Below, one piece after another: positions 12,188 through 24,966 of a stretch of DNA of 64,000 nucleotides. The notes under the pieces are model-generated. The model was not told where the DNA came from. It ran no database searches and was given only the letters and a program-made list of their open reading frames with translations. Position 1 is the first letter of the stretch. Each line of letters begins with the position of its first letter. The DNA comes from Anaeramoeba flamelloides (Eukaryota > Metamonada > Anaeramoebidae), in contig JANTQA010000036.1 of the NCBI GenBank assembly GCA_027625915.1, forward strand, positions 7,337,001 to 7,401,000, read 5' to 3'. The position numbers and the translations under genes were made by a program.

Positions 12188-14335
12188 TAACATTTACTTA
12201 AATGTTATTTAAAATAGAATTAGAAGTAATACATTCTTTCTTATAACTGGTGCTTTTAGAATTATTTTCTAGACTTTTAATATACATGACAAAAGAAAAA
12301 GTCAGAAATTAGGTGTATTTATATTAATATGGGTACCATTTTCATGATAATATCCACATAAAATTAATTTTCTCTACATTTTAACAATAACCGCTTTATT
12401 TAAATCAAAAAATAGAAACAATTATCAAATAAATTTAAAGAATAATAATTTTAAAATGTTTAAAAAGGTATTTCATTTTTTTATTTAAAAAGTTTAAGAT
12501 GATATGTCAAATAAATTTAAAATAAAGACAAAAAAAAAAAAAATTTGGTATGCAGTACTGGGATAAATTCCGAAAAAACTGGTTTAAATATGATAAAAAA
12601 TCTTTTAACCTTTGAATCAAAAAAAAAAAATAATAATTATATATATCTAAGATAACCAGTATTTAGTAAATTACATTTGTTGTATTTTTTTTAAATGTAA
12701 AGTATTCATGAATTTTTTTCTTTTTTTTAAATTCTTAAACTCAGTTTTTGGAATTTTACCACAATAATAATAATTTCAATTAAACCACTTTTTTTTTTCT
12801 TTCAAATTATTCAAATTTACTTAAAAAAAAAAAGTTAAATAAATATTATGTTAAAAAAGAGATAATTTTGTAATTATTAGATAAAATACTTAAATATATA
12901 TAAAGTCTACTGTTGATGAATTAATCTGTAAGAATATTACGAAATTACAATTCACCAATCTACTTCCGAAAACGGCCAATTGATGCATAAATGATTAAAA
13001 AACCACATAACTATTTTCTTGAGCTCCAAAATTCTTGTTGAGTCTTTTACCTTGGAAATTTTCATAAAATATTATAATTTGTAAGATAAATCCCTTTTTT
13101 ATAAAATAAAAAGGTAAAAAATGACAAAATTTTTCAGCAATTACAATAAAAAGAAAAATAAAAAAATAGAAATAAAAGCGAATAAAATATAAACAAAAAA
13201 AAAAAAAAAACTTAAAAGAAAAAATTTTTTTTATGAAACTTGATTGTTAAATTATTTGGTTTATTTCCTTTTATGTCTAAATTTCTGAATTGTTACCATA
13301 TTTTATATTAATGAAGAGCTAAAAATATTAGTAACCAAAGAATTATCAGATGAAATATGATACTTTATTCATTTTTTCAAGAAGATCATTCCAATAAAGC
13401 TATATGAATAAAGTACAGGTTTTTAAGAATAAGAAATTGTAATCGAAATTTTCTTTTGAGTTGGTTTTCTTTTTCTTTTTTTTATTTTTTTTTTGAACTT
13501 ACGATGACATATTCTTTTTGTTTTTTTTTTAAGTTTGTCAAATCAAGTTGGATAAAAAAAAAGATCTTCAAAAATACCAATAAACTATAAGAAATTTGAT
13601 ACAATGAAAGTCTTTAAAAAATCCAGATAATTATTTGCAAAAAAACTTCTTATTCAACTTTTTTCAATAAAATTTTATTAATAAAAAATCTGTAATGCTT
13701 AATCAAAAAATTGTATTTCACTTTTTTTATAGTTTTCTATTTATCTTTTTTAATTTTTAAAATATCATGTTTTTATATGTTAATATTACTTTAAAAGTGA
13801 ATTTATAATAAGATTTAATCATTTGCTTTTCTTGAATACATACAAATTGCTATTTTTTTCAATTTATTATTAAAGGTTAGTTACAATTTTTGAAATGGAT
13901 TTAGTTTAAATTGTTTCTGATAAAATTAAAATTGTGGAACTAATATACAGTCCCAGAGCAAATTGTAACAAAAAATCAATTTTTTCAATAATTTGCTTGC
14001 TTGAAAACACAAATCGTCTAAATTTCTATAATAACGTTCTTATTTGAAAATTTTGTTATTTGAATTGCTACCTTAAATTTCCATTCTTGTCAAAGTATTT
14101 AACAAGTAACTTTATTTTGGGAGGTGAAAAATTACGAAAAAATCACCATTTAGAAAACCCAAACTAAAATTGGACTCATTATATTCCAAGTTCATGTTAA
14201 TTTTTGACCAATCACATTTTCAAGAAACTTATCAGGATATTAAAAAACGAAAAATATCAAACTAAAAAATCATTTTTTTTTTTTCCTTTTTGTCTGCTGG
14301 TTAATAATTAACTCAATCCTAAAAAAAAAAAACAA

Positions 14336-15916
14336 ATGAATTACTTTTCAGACTTAGTATTTCCAACAAACACAAAACAAACAAAAACAAAAGAGTATTT
14401 CAATTTTATCAAGAATTTTGAAAAATCAAAACAAGTGCATGTATATGGGATACCAAATTATGGGAACACTTGTTTTGTCAATAGCTTACTTCAAGCCTTC
14501 TCGTCAAGTGATCATTTATACAATTACTTAAAGTCGTGCAAGATTTATAAAACGCCTTATCATGATTTATTATTTTTAGCTGTTTCCAATTTGCGCGTAC
14601 CAATCAGCCAAAAAACAGCGCTTAATTTACAAAATGTGATTACTAACTTGTTGAAGGGCGAAACGATGAACTTTCTTTATGGCCAGCATGATCCTCATGA
14701 GCTATTAATGAGCTTGCTGTCTCTTCTTCAAGATGAAAGGACTACACACCGAACGATCTCTTCACCATTACACAACCCTAAGCTTGTTGGGTTTGGCTCC
14801 ACTCTGAGGCTGATCGAGAGGTATGGCGATATTGAGACAAAGTTTGGTTCAACCCCTTATCAGTTTTCACGATCTGGGACAAACCACCTTGGGCCTTTGC
14901 ATTTCACTTCTTCTTCCACCCTGCAGTGCAAGGAGTGCTTGAAAATTGGAACCACACGGTTTAGTTCCCAAACCAATCTCTCCTTAGCTTTACCCGAAGA
15001 GAATAGCAAAAAGAGGAATAAGGCGATCCGTTTAACTGACCTTTTGGATAACTATTTCCAAGACGCCTTTATTCCCGATGTGATTTGTCATCATTGCTCA
15101 CTTTTAAATACCTTAAATTTGCTTAAGGCTGAAAAAAGGAAGAATAAGAACAAGAAAAGTGACTCTCAAATCGACCAGTGGTGCCAGAGAATTGAATCTT
15201 TATTGAGCGCTGGCCATTCAGCAAAAAATTCCTTATTAGATCAATGTAAAATACCAGTGCATGTTGTGAAACAGAATATGAAACAGATCCACTCAATTCG
15301 TTCGTCTCCAGAATTGCTTTGTATTCAGATCCGTAGAAATGTCATATTACCGAAAAGAGGTGTGCAAGTGAAAATTCAAACACCAATATCTTTTCCGTTT
15401 ATTTTGGATCTTGAAAAATATTTACTTGCCAAGAAAATTCCCATTACGAGCAATGTTAATAAAAAGAATTCCAATAAACCAAAAAAAGAGAAGGGTAATG
15501 GAAATGAAAACGAATACGGGAATGGACAGAAAAAAGAGAATGGTAATGAGAAGATTGAAAAAAATCAAAAGATAAATGGAAATAAACAAATATTTAATTT
15601 AAATGGCTCTCTTGATTCCTTTGCGAGTTGTATCGAATTAAGTTCATTCTCAACATTTTCAAATCCAAAATCAAAAGCAAGATATTCCCTTTGTTCAGTG
15701 ATCCGCCATATAGGATCTTCACCACAATCAGGCCACTATGTTTGCTATCGAAAGGTTACTCCTAATTTGAATATTAAAGAAAATATTTTAGATATTTCTC
15801 AAGACAGATCAAATACTTCTTGGGTATTTATTTCAGATACAGATACATACGCAGTTTCAAAATCTGATGTTCTAGCTTGTAATCAAGCATATATGTTATT
15901 TTATGAAAAGATATAA
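14336..15916 (+). CDS. Ubiquitin-specific protease (C19 family deubiquitinase)
   Basis: A cysteine protease that removes ubiquitin from proteins. The Cys box is YGIPNYGNTCFVNSLLQAF with catalytic Cys46 in NTCF. A QHDPHELL segment follows, where the family usually has QDAxEF or HDAHEL. The zinc ribbon is present as two CxxC pairs, about C198/C201 and C251/C254. The His box SPQSGHYVCY places the catalytic His near 467, and WVFISDTDTYAVS supplies the third acidic or polar residue near 501. The protein ends AYMLFYEK, as USPs do. HELL-type spacing recalls the USP30 branch, but no membrane anchor is seen. A Lys/Asn/Gly/Glu-rich insertion (about 375-420) interrupts the catalytic domain. It is intronless, 526 residues, with the ATG after a poly-A leader. 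Confidence 0.93.
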   Translation: MNYFSDLVFPTNTKQTKTKEYFNFIKNFEKSKQVHVYGIPNYGNTCFVNSLLQAFSSSDHLYNYLKSCKIYKTPYHDLLFLAVSNLRVPISQKTALNLQNVITNLLKGETMNFLYGQHDPHELLMSLLSLLQDERTTHRTISSPLHNPKLVGFGSTLRLIERYGDIETKFGSTPYQFSRSGTNHLGPLHFTSSSTLQCKECLKIGTTRFSSQTNLSLALPEENSKKRNKAIRLTDLLDNYFQDAFIPDVICHHCSLLNTLNLLKAEKRKNKNKKSDSQIDQWCQRIESLLSAGHSAKNSLLDQCKIPVHVVKQNMKQIHSIRSSPELLCIQIRRNVILPKRGVQVKIQTPISFPFILDLEKYLLAKKIPITSNVNKKNSNKPKKEKGNGNENEYGNGQKKENGNEKIEKNQKINGNKQIFNLNGSLDSFASCIELSSFSTFSNPKSKARYSLCSVIRHIGSSPQSGHYVCYRKVTPNLNIKENILDISQDRSNTSWVFISDTDTYAVSKSDVLACNQAYMLFYEKI

Positions 15917-18478
15917 ACTCAAAAAAAAATATTAGATTTATTCTCGTTTTTTTTGCAGTTAAGGTGAAATGGAAAACGAGATACATCTTTTTAATGAATC
16001 AACTATCCCTTAATAATATGAAAGCTTTAGCCATTATCAAAATAATTGTGAAAATAGATTTTATTAGTTTAAAAAAAAATAAATAAAACAGTTTTTTAAT
16101 ATTCCTATTAAAAAATAAATATAAATTTTATTTGATTTTTTTTTTTAGTCTATTAATTATTACTTTTTACTTTTTCTTGATATAGATTTTGGAATTACTT
16201 AACTAGCTCGGCCTAAAAAATACAAAGGTTTGAGAAAAATCTACTTGAAATAAAAATTATCTTTTAATTATCATAAATTATTTGACTCAAATCAATACCC
16301 AAAAACCAATCTGAGAAAAAAATTTTGATAAATAGATTTGTAAATTAAAAAATCATTGATTTTAATTTCGACTTGATTGAAAAAATTATAAAAATAAAAG
16401 GATTTTATAAAATTATCAAAAAATTTAACATTTCTTTTTTTCAAAAAAAAAAAAAAAAAGAAAAGAAAATAATTTTAATAGAAAAAAAGTTGATTTCAAT
16501 TATGTTGGCTATCTATAAAAATAGGAATTGAAAAAAAAAAAAAAAAACTATCAAACTTTGAAAATAAATTTATTTTCTTACGTAAGTTGGACTAAAAAGT
16601 TTCCAAATATCAATTATTTTTTAAAATTGAACTTTCGAAATAAATAAAAAAACAAGTAGAATAATAAACATATTTGAATATTTCAAATTTGTATAATCGA
16701 AATCATTGAAATCAAAATATTTTTAGAAAAATCTGAAATAATTAAATCCTAGTTTTCCCCAATCGGAAAATGGAAAGATGTTTATTTTTATCTTCTACTG
16801 AAGATCAAAAAAAAAAACTGAATAGAAATCAATATGATTTTTATAAACTCAATTTTTTGATTTTCTCAGTTTTTTCAATTTCTCAAAAGTAATAAACAAA
16901 TTAATTTATAAAATTGATTGAAGTTTTGGAGAAAAGTCTTTATCAGAAACAAAATTTTTGTAAAGGCATAAAAATTGTACTAAGAGTTTTTATTATTTTC
17001 TGATAATAAAAAGAAAAAATTTGTTTACTAGCAAAAATTTTGGTAAAGAACTTCATATTAAAAACCTTTCTTTTTTTAACAAAAGTAAAAAATATGAAGG
17101 AACAAAAAATATTTTTTTTTAATTTTTAGCTTTATCATGGAATTACCTAACTCTAAATAAAGTACCGAAACTGAAAAAAGTAAAAGTTATTTCAATTCAA
17201 CAATTCAAAAAAATATTCACAAAATCAGTGAAAATAAAGGGTTTGAGAATACCTTTGTTAATTCACTAAAAATATTTCAAAATCCATGATTATTTTGAAC
17301 AAATCACGATCTTATAAAAAATGACAGATATTGATAGAAAATTGCGATAATCAATAATATCATGGCAAAATTACGAATCGTGATAGGCTTGTCAAAAAAG
17401 TATAATAATTTCTTAAAAAATTGTAATATATGTATATATATCGTGAATGCCAAAATACTGCGAGATACAATGTAATCACAATATAATAGTTGATGTGTTT
17501 TTGGGCTAATTGAGAAATCTTTTCAAAAAGAAATAATTTTTGATTGATCATAAAATAGACCCATTGAAAAAAAAATTATTGTTAAAAAACAACATAAAAG
17601 GCCTTTGATTCAATAATGGACTAGATCATTATTTTTATTGTATTTTATTTTGATTTGGTTGAAATATCAATAGATTCTTTATAACAAAAAAAAACTAATA
17701 AAAAAGTATACAATAAATAGTTTCTATCTTTATTGTAGTCTTGTATGTTGATTTACGTAAAAAATCTTCATAAAAAACCAAATCTTTATATGTACTATAA
17801 AGAATGTGTCTTGTGATAATAACATTTTCTTTTTTATCTTTTAGGAAATATTTAGATTTTATCAAATTTTGAGTATCATCATTTATGTGAAACTGGATTC
17901 TTCAAATAATTTATTTAATTAAAAAAAATTATCTTTAATTCATATCTTAATATTTTTTAATAAATATTAAAGTGGGATATATCATCATAGAATATATTTA
18001 CTAGTAAATTAAAAACTGAAAATCAAAAAAATTAAAAAATTGATCAAAAATAAATAAAAAATGATTTATTTCTTAATCTTATTTGTAACATTTGATACAA
18101 TCACTTATTCTATTTTTGCATTTATTTTTGATTTTTCATGGAAAATCTTTTGTTTAGATAATTTTTGATTAAAAAAAATCCTGATATTTCAAAAGAATTA
18201 CTTAAAAAATGGAATTAAAAATCCTATTTTAATTTAATTCATCTAATTCTAGGTTTTAGTTCAGAAGATAGGAATTTTTTTGAATTCCCCATCAAAAATC
18301 TAAAGATGTATTAGATACATTTATTTTATTTGCCTAATTATTTATTTTCTATTAATAGAAAGCCAAAAAAACCCAATTAATTATGATTTTAATTTTTAAC
18401 AAAATTATCTTTTTCTACGCGTAGTAATTTTGGGTTGAATCTTTTGAAATAGTTGCTTTAGGATTTCAGAGAATGATA

Positions 18479-18672
18479 CAGTCAGTTCCACTTTTAAGGT
18501 ACAAACTTGCAACGGAATTTAAGACACAAAAAAAATCTCAAATTAAAGCACAAAATTCAGATTCTAGTAAAATAAATTGTAAAAAAAAATTCTAAATTTT
18601 GTGCCTTAATTTAAAAAGTTTTTTTATCTTAAATTTCGTTGAAAGTTTGTGTCTTATTAGTGGAACTGACTG
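18479..18672. mobile_element. Near-palindromic MITE, CAGT ends
   Basis: It begins CAGTCAGTTCCACTTTTAAG and ends with the complement, GTGGAACTGACTG. The inner arms (TCTCAAATTAAAGCACAAAATT against AATTTTGTGCCTTAATTT, each given in part) pair through most of the element. TA precedes the left end; the right flank is degraded. The structure equals the copy at 37224-37420. Confidence 0.72.
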
Positions 18673-20327
18673 GAAAATAAACTATTTTTCATAAATTTTG
18701 ACTCACTTTATAATGTTAATGGGAGTTGTTTTGAAGGTTGATTTCAGTATTCTTTACAAAAAATATTTTCAAATTTTTGGATAAGAATCATGTTTTTCTA
18801 ATTTTGCAAATTTTTCTTTTGCTTTTTCAATTTTTTGTTTTTCTATTGTTTTTCTTTATTTCTTTTTTTTTCTTTTTCTTTTTTTTTTTATTTTTTAAAA
18901 GATCTAGTGGAAAAAAAAGAGATTTTCAAAAAGAAAAATAATCACTAAGAAAATTGAGACTATGTAATGTCTTTTAAAATGGATTTAATTATTCATAAAA
19001 AATCTTGTTGTTCAACTTATTTTCAGTGAAATTTCAGTAATAAAAAATCGGTAATGCTCATTTCAAAAATTTTGACTCACTTTTTTTTAGTTTTTGGTTT
19101 TATTTTTTTTTAATTTTTAATATATCAGGCTTTTATAGATTTAGAATAACTTTAAAGAGAATTACAAATCATATTTAGTTATTAATTGTTCTTGAATACT
19201 AAAGGATAATTTTTTTTTTTCAATTTATTATTTCAGGAGAGTAACAATTTTTGAAAAAGAGTTTATATTTGTATTTTTGATACAATATACTTTATTTTTT
19301 GATGAGTTTGATAACAATATTTTAAAAAATAAATGAAAAATAAATTTGTAAAAAAAGTTTTTGTTAAATAATAATAAATAGTAAAGGGGTGAAAATCCAA
19401 AGATAATGATTTGTTTGGATTCAGGCAAAGTGCGAGATAAAGAATATATATCTTCGAATTGTATACTTTTGTCAATTTTTTTTTTTCATTCTTGATTTTA
19501 ACAAGTTTCTATGGAAAGGAGATCTTATGATTTTGATCTTCATAAAGTGAATTTAGGTTTAAAAAACACATTTTTTATTTCTATTTATTTTTTTTTGTTC
19601 TATGATTTTTAAGCATACCCATTAATACATTTCTAGATTAAAATATAATTTAAAAAAATTGAAAAATTGTTCAAAAAATCGAAAATAAAATATTCCACTA
19701 CATTTTACTTTTTGTTCGCTTTGTTTTTAAAAAGCCGAACAACAAATCATATTTTGATTTCAAATTTTCAATTTCATATGATACCCAAAAAAATTTTTTT
19801 AATAATTCTATTCGTAATTAAACTTTTTCAAAATGTCAAATTTTACCTCCTTGTTCAAGTTGAAAGGAGAAGGATATTTTTTAAAAAACTTTATTAATAA
19901 CTTAGCCACAATGTCACCAATTATTAAGATTGTTTTTTTTTTTGTTTCTTACTTGTTTTCTTATTTTTCTTTACATTATACAGAAAACATAACTAGTGCT
20001 TAGAGGTTTTTTATTAATTAATCACCACAAAGAAATGAAAATTACTCTTTCTTCTATTTAGTTATTTAACTATTGGGTTTAATAACCCCATTTTTAAAAA
20101 ACACATCTATTTTATATTTAAGTACATTTTTAAAATGGGTTATTATTTGTTTGATCATAAAATTCGCTTAAATTTCATAAAATTAAAAAAAAATGAAAAT
20201 TTATACTTTCATTTTCAATGCAAAAAAGCCAATTCATTTAATATAAGTTTTCTGTCTTTCAAACCTTTCAAACACTTATAGACTATTTTATACGTACTTC
20301 CCAGTCAACAATTTCTAAAATTTTGAA

Positions 20328-20344
20328 GGGGGGGGGGGGGGGGG
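20328..20344 (+). repeat. Uninterrupted run of 17 G
   Basis: A 17-base G homopolymer sits in DNA that is otherwise overwhelmingly A/T. The homologous repeat copy near 22.7 kb has only four G at the same place, so the run expanded in this copy. It could form a G-quadruplex and is a likely place for assembly error. Confidence 0.9.
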
Positions 20345-21255
20345 TGTTGTAAAAGTCCTACGGCTTTCAAAAAGTCAATATATTCTTTGTAGGGTGATTT
20401 CAAAAAATAATTTTCTTTTTTTTGTGATTTTTATTTTATAGTGATTTTTTGGAAATATCAAGATTATTGAGATCAAGTCGGATTAGTCACAATTTTTTAA
20501 TATTATCTTGGATTTAATTACAAATATCGTTTTAATTCATGTTATCATCAGAGCACCTATTGTAAAGTCATTTATTTTAACAAAACACAAAAAATTAAAA
20601 CCAGATAACAACATAGCATTTTATTATCTATCTAATTAATAAATAAATTGCAGATCTCATTTTTTTTTTTTTTTTATTGAGTGCAAAAAGTATTGGCTTT
20701 AATTTGAAAACTCTAGATCTATTTTTCAAGAAATGTATAATAATTAATTTACCAAAGTAAAATCTCGTTGATGATACTAAAGTATTTCAAAAACTGTTAT
20801 TATGATTAATACTTTCATTTAACGTAATTACTCTATTGTTTCTCCCTTTGTATGATTTCAAATATCTTTTATTTGTATTTTTGAGTTTCTCTGACTTTGC
20901 TACAATTTCGGTAATTCTAACTCAAAAAAAAAGCATATTTCGCTTTTTTTAGGTTTTTCTTGATCCCAAATATTCTCTAATATTGATTTTATTTCTTATC
21001 AAATATTATTATCTTCTAAATACATTAAACTGAATTATTAGGAACTCACATTTACATATAATCTCTTCATATAAAAAATTTTCAAAAGTTGTCAAAAAGC
21101 TTGACTTCAAACTCATCTCTATATCTGTGAATATACCTTGGCACTGCAGTCTCAACAAAAATTAACTGATATTAAGAATCATTTTTTGCTTAGCTACTTC
21201 TCTAACAATTTGAAAAATTTTGATATTTCAGATAATATTTTAGTATCTACGCAGA

Positions 21256-21640
21256 TGAAAAAATGATTTCTGAATTTTTCATGTTTTTTTGATAAAATTG
21301 TGATTTTTTCATTAACTACGAAACTTTTTTAGTATGCCACAATTGTTCAGGAAACTTCACCCGATATTTAATGTATTAAGTAACATTCTATTGTCTTTAA
21401 AAAAGAAATGAAGTGATCTGGAGTAAAAATGTCAAGATAAAATCGAAAATACTTTTTTCAAATTCACACAAACCCAAACATCTCCAATGGGTTATTAAAT
21501 GGAATTTGTTGTATTTAAAAACATCAAATATATGGTCAAGTTTCTTGACCCCTGGTGAAATGCCAGAAATACATCATAGTTGATGAAAAAATCACAATTT
21601 TATCAAAAAAACATGAAAAATTCAGAAATCATTTTGACAA
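21256..21640. mobile_element. Foldback element with about 60-bp arms
   Basis: The arm at about 21258-21318 (GATTTCTGAATTTTTCATG ... AATTGTGATTTTTTCAT) is mirrored at about 21577-21634. The spacer of about 260 bp has no coding frame. It is probably a non-autonomous transposon; target-site duplication is not clear. Confidence 0.6.
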
Positions 21641-21699
21641 ATGTGTGTCTGATTAACAGAAATTAGAGGTTTTGATTATAACATGATTATGTCACAATA

Positions 21700-22130
21700 A
21701 AGTTACAAAAATCGCGATAATTTCCATCAAATCGAGATAATATCAGAAAATCGCAATAATATTGAATATCGTGATATTCAATAACAAATCGCGATAATAT
21801 AACAAATTGCGATAATTCTATAAAATCGTGATAAATGCCAAAATATCTCGATTAAAAAGTAATCGCGATAAAATAGTTGATGGGTTTTTGGGCTAATTGA
21901 GAAATATTTAAACAAAAAAATTTTTTTTGATCAAAAAATAGCTTAGGTGAAAAAAAGTCATTCTTTGAAAAAACAACAAAAAAGATTCTTGATCCAATCA
22001 GGGATCAGATCCAAGAGTTTTATTGTGCTTTCATTTTGTTTGGTTAACAAACCTATCGATCCTTTAAGATCAACAACAATAAGAAATAAATAGAAATAAA
22101 TATTTTTTCAGTTAATCGTTGGGTTGTAAA
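21700..22130. repeat. Dispersed repeat with ATCGCGATAA motifs
   Basis: Several TCGCGATAAT-like words occur at irregular spacing. They are followed by a segment sharing GGGCTAATTGAGAAAT and downstream sequence with 17290-17700. CpG-containing words are rare elsewhere in the window, which makes the cluster stand out. Confidence 0.55.
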
Positions 22131-23524
22131 TTGAGTTGAATAAAAGAACTTCTCAAATAACCAACCCTTTGTCTGTTTTTTAAAGAATGTGTTCTTGGGT
22201 TAAAAGATTTTCAATATTCTCAGAAAGCTAAAAGGGGTTGGTAAACTTTTCATTAGCTTTCTCAACATCCTTGCCAGATGATCACCAATTATTAAGGTTT
22301 TTTATAGATTTGTCTTCTTGTTCTTTTTCTTCTTTGAGTATCTTAGTATTGGAGAGAAAACACAATTAGAGCTTAGAGGTTTTTGTTTGAGCGATCAGTA
22401 ATAAGAAGGAAAATTATTCTTTATTCTTTTTTGCTATTTAAAATTGTGAAGGTAACAACTCCATTGGAAGAAAATACATCTATCCTATATTCAATTATAT
22501 TGTTGGAATGGGTAATTATTAGTTTGATCATAAACTTTGTTTGAGATTTTATATTTTGTTAAAAAAAAAATGAAAAGAATAAAATTTTTTTCCACAACAA
22601 ACCAAACTCAATCCCTTTTTAAAGTTTTCTGTCTTTCAAAACTTTCAAACACTTGAAGACAGTCCACAACGCTTACAAACACTTTCTGACATTTATGAAA
22701 GGGGAAAGTGTTGTAAAAGTCTCAAGGCTTTGTAAAAGTTAATGGTATTTTTTTTAAGATGATTTCAAAAAAATAATTTTTCATTTTTTCGAGATAATGT
22801 TGATTTTAACGATTTAATGATTTTTCGCGATAAAGTTGGACTAATCACGATTTTTAATAATATCACGATTTTATTGTTAATATCATGATAATATATGTTA
22901 TCATCAAAACCTCTATTATATAAAAAGTTTTTTGTTCACTTTTTTATAATACTATTGGAATTTATTTTTTACCAATATAAAATATTAGAGGGACTCTTAT
23001 TATTATAATAATAATAATAATAATTGTATTAATTCTCATTGAAAATTGATTCTTGGTATCTTTTCAAACTAAGGAAACTAACAAAAAAATCTTTTATTTT
23101 ATTATTAAAAATTCAGATCTGGAGTGAAAACAATCAATATGATCAGAATTTCATTTTTTGATTTATTTCATCAATATTATAATTAAGTGGTTTTTTATTT
23201 TCAATATTTTCTTTTTACAGCTGTTTTATAAAAGTAAGTACCAAAAGTTTAAAAAGCTCTGTTTCTCAAACTTTTTGATTCACTTTCTTAAGTTGATTGA
23301 GTAACACTTTTTAAAACTTTTAGCTGTCACTTTTTTAAGATGGCTATATAATCGAATTATTTATGTGAAAATATTTGTTGGTTTGTAGAAATTATCGTTT
23401 GATATTTATTTATTTTTTAAAATTCAATTAGATTTGTTTCTTGGCTTTCTTCATACAAAGATGGTTAGTCCTTTTTTAGTATGAGAAGTAATTGTTCTGA
23501 TTATTTTTTTTTTTTTTTTTTTTC

Positions 23525-24415
23525 TCATTGACTTTTAATTGTTTTTTTTATTTTTTTTTTTTTTTTTTTTGGAATTCTTCGTCTTTTTCTTTTTGTTCTT
23601 TGTTTTTTTTTTTTTTTATTTTTTTTTTGTTTTTTTTTTTCTTTCAGTTTTTCTTTCTCTTTCTCTTTCTCTTTCTCTTTCTCTTTCTCTTTCTCTTTCT
23701 CCTTCGCCTTCTCTTTCTTTTTCTTTTTCTTTTTCTTTTGTTTTTTCTCTTTCTTTTGAACTTCATCAGATTCATTTTCATCACTAGACTCTTCATTTTC
23801 AGAAATTGTATTTTCTTCATCTTTACGTGTTTCGTAGCCTTTGTTTTCTTCTTTCAATTGGATCATTTTAATCAATTGTTTAATTTCAGTTTGGCATTTC
23901 TGTAATTTTTTTTTTTTTTTTTCAATTTTGCGAAGGAGCTTTTGTTCTTTTTTGTTCCAATTAGTTTTTTGTTTTTGCAACTCATTACGTTTTTTGTTCA
24001 ATTTCTTTTTGTAATGTCTTTTCTCTTTTTTTTTCACTATGACGGTTTTTTTTTTCTTTTTTTTTTCGTTTAGTTTTTTTTGTTTTTCTTTCTGTTTCTC
24101 TTTCTTTTTCTCTTTCTCTTTCTCTTGATCTTCATAAGATTCATTTTCATCACTATACCCTTCATTTTCAGAAGTTATATTTTCTTCACCTTCGTCATTT
24201 TCTGAGGTTGTTGTTCTGTAAAAATTGTTCTCTTGTTCCTTTTCTTCTTTTTTTTTTTGTTTCGTAACTGTTCTCAAATAACTTGGCTGAGGTTTATTTT
24301 CCTCACTACTGTCAGCAGAAGATTCAATACTATGTTCGCTTGTAGTTCCTAATTTTTGGGAAACACTACTACTTGTTGAGCCACTTTCGTAATTAGAATA
24401 GCCATTCTGATACAT
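23525..24415 (-). CDS. Lys/Glu-rich coiled-coil protein, unknown
   Basis: About 296 residues from the preferred start MYQNGYSNYES (24415); an ATG five codons upstream at 24430 is also open. I do not recognise a domain. Residues numbered from the upstream ATG: a Ser/Thr/Glu-rich N-terminus, an acidic segment, a charged helix likely to form a coiled coil (about 140-198, with LRKIEKKKKKLQKCQTEIKQ), then almost pure KEKEKE and KKK runs to the end. An acidic motif of the form SENE..SDENES.E..Q occurs twice, near 85-103 and 208-226, each followed by Lys/Glu repeats. This suggests an internal duplication. The non-repetitive N-terminus supports a real gene. The DNA encoding the tail is a CTTTCT microsatellite on the plus strand, so length may vary. 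Nuclear location is possible. Confidence 0.55.
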   Translation of the reverse strand: MYQNGYSNYESGSTSSSVSQKLGTTSEHSIESSADSSEENKPQPSYLRTVTKQKKKEEKEQENNFYRTTTSENDEGEENITSENEGYSDENESYEDQEKEKEKKKEKQKEKQKKLNEKKKKKKTVIVKKKEKRHYKKKLNKKRNELQKQKTNWNKKEQKLLRKIEKKKKKLQKCQTEIKQLIKMIQLKEENKGYETRKDEENTISENEESSDENESDEVQKKEKKQKKKKKKKKEKAKEKEKEKEKEKEKEKEKEKLKEKKKQKKNKKKKKQRTKRKRRRIPKKKKKKIKKTIKSQ

Positions 24416-24966
24416 AGTTAGGAAAAGCAAAAAGTTAAAAAATTAAAAATTACAAAAGATTAAAAAATGATTTATCTAATTTTCAAAGTTTTGGTTTATT
24501 GTTCTGGATAAAAAAACACTTAATATGTTAATGAGAGAATTTTGAATGACCCAAAACACTGTATTCTTATTCAAAGAGTGTCTAGATAGTCACAGTTATG
24601 AGAAATGTTTGTAACTTAATTTTGAATCATCATACAAAGTGATTTCTAACTTCATTAATATTTTTATCTTTTTCTATTTAATTGAAACTTATCTTAATTT
24701 CATCCAAGAGAGAGTAAGTTTGTAATTATGTCTGGTATTTTTTCTGACAAGAAACCCCAATTGATTAAACAATTATAGGTGTTTAGGTTAGTTTGATTTT
24801 GGGAAATTTATTTTCTAATTTCTCTTAAGGGAGTAGCGACATCATAAGACATGATAAAAATTGAGAGAGATGAGATAAGAACATTTTATTTTAGTGGTGT
24901 ATGATCATAGATTCTCCAAAAATTTTTTTAAAAAATTATTCGATATTTTATTTTTTAGTATGTTAA

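Larger units (their letters stand above)
9564..14335. other. Gene-free AT-rich interval with microsatellites
   Basis: No gene is visible. The stretch contains (TA)n near 10791-10813, a compound CA/TACATA/TA microsatellite at about 12045-12185, a palindromic element at 11161-11357 and many homopolymers. The segment at about 13620-13880 resembles 18980-19260, a dispersed repeat of about 270 bp. Confidence 0.5.
15917..23524. other. Gene-free repeat-rich interval
   Basis: I see no gene in 7.6 kb. It consists of diverged repeats: a palindromic element at 18479-18672, paired segments 17290-17700 and 21700-22130, paired segments 19890-20560 and 22270-22920, an inverted-repeat element at about 21256-21640, and a 17-base G run. 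Short Phe/Ile/Lys frames here are chance. Confidence 0.5.

Noticed and set aside
11975-12193. Minus-strand frame rich in Tyr/Ile/Val/Met
   Set aside because: It reads directly through a TA/TACATA microsatellite and has no non-repetitive coding content.
21700-21870. CRISPR-like array of ATCGCGATAA words
   Set aside because: Words are short, irregularly spaced and imperfect, in a eukaryotic genome; no direct repeats of CRISPR length.
23528-23905. Plus-strand Phe/Leu/Ser frames
   Set aside because: They are the complement of the Lys/Glu-rich repeats of the minus-strand gene.
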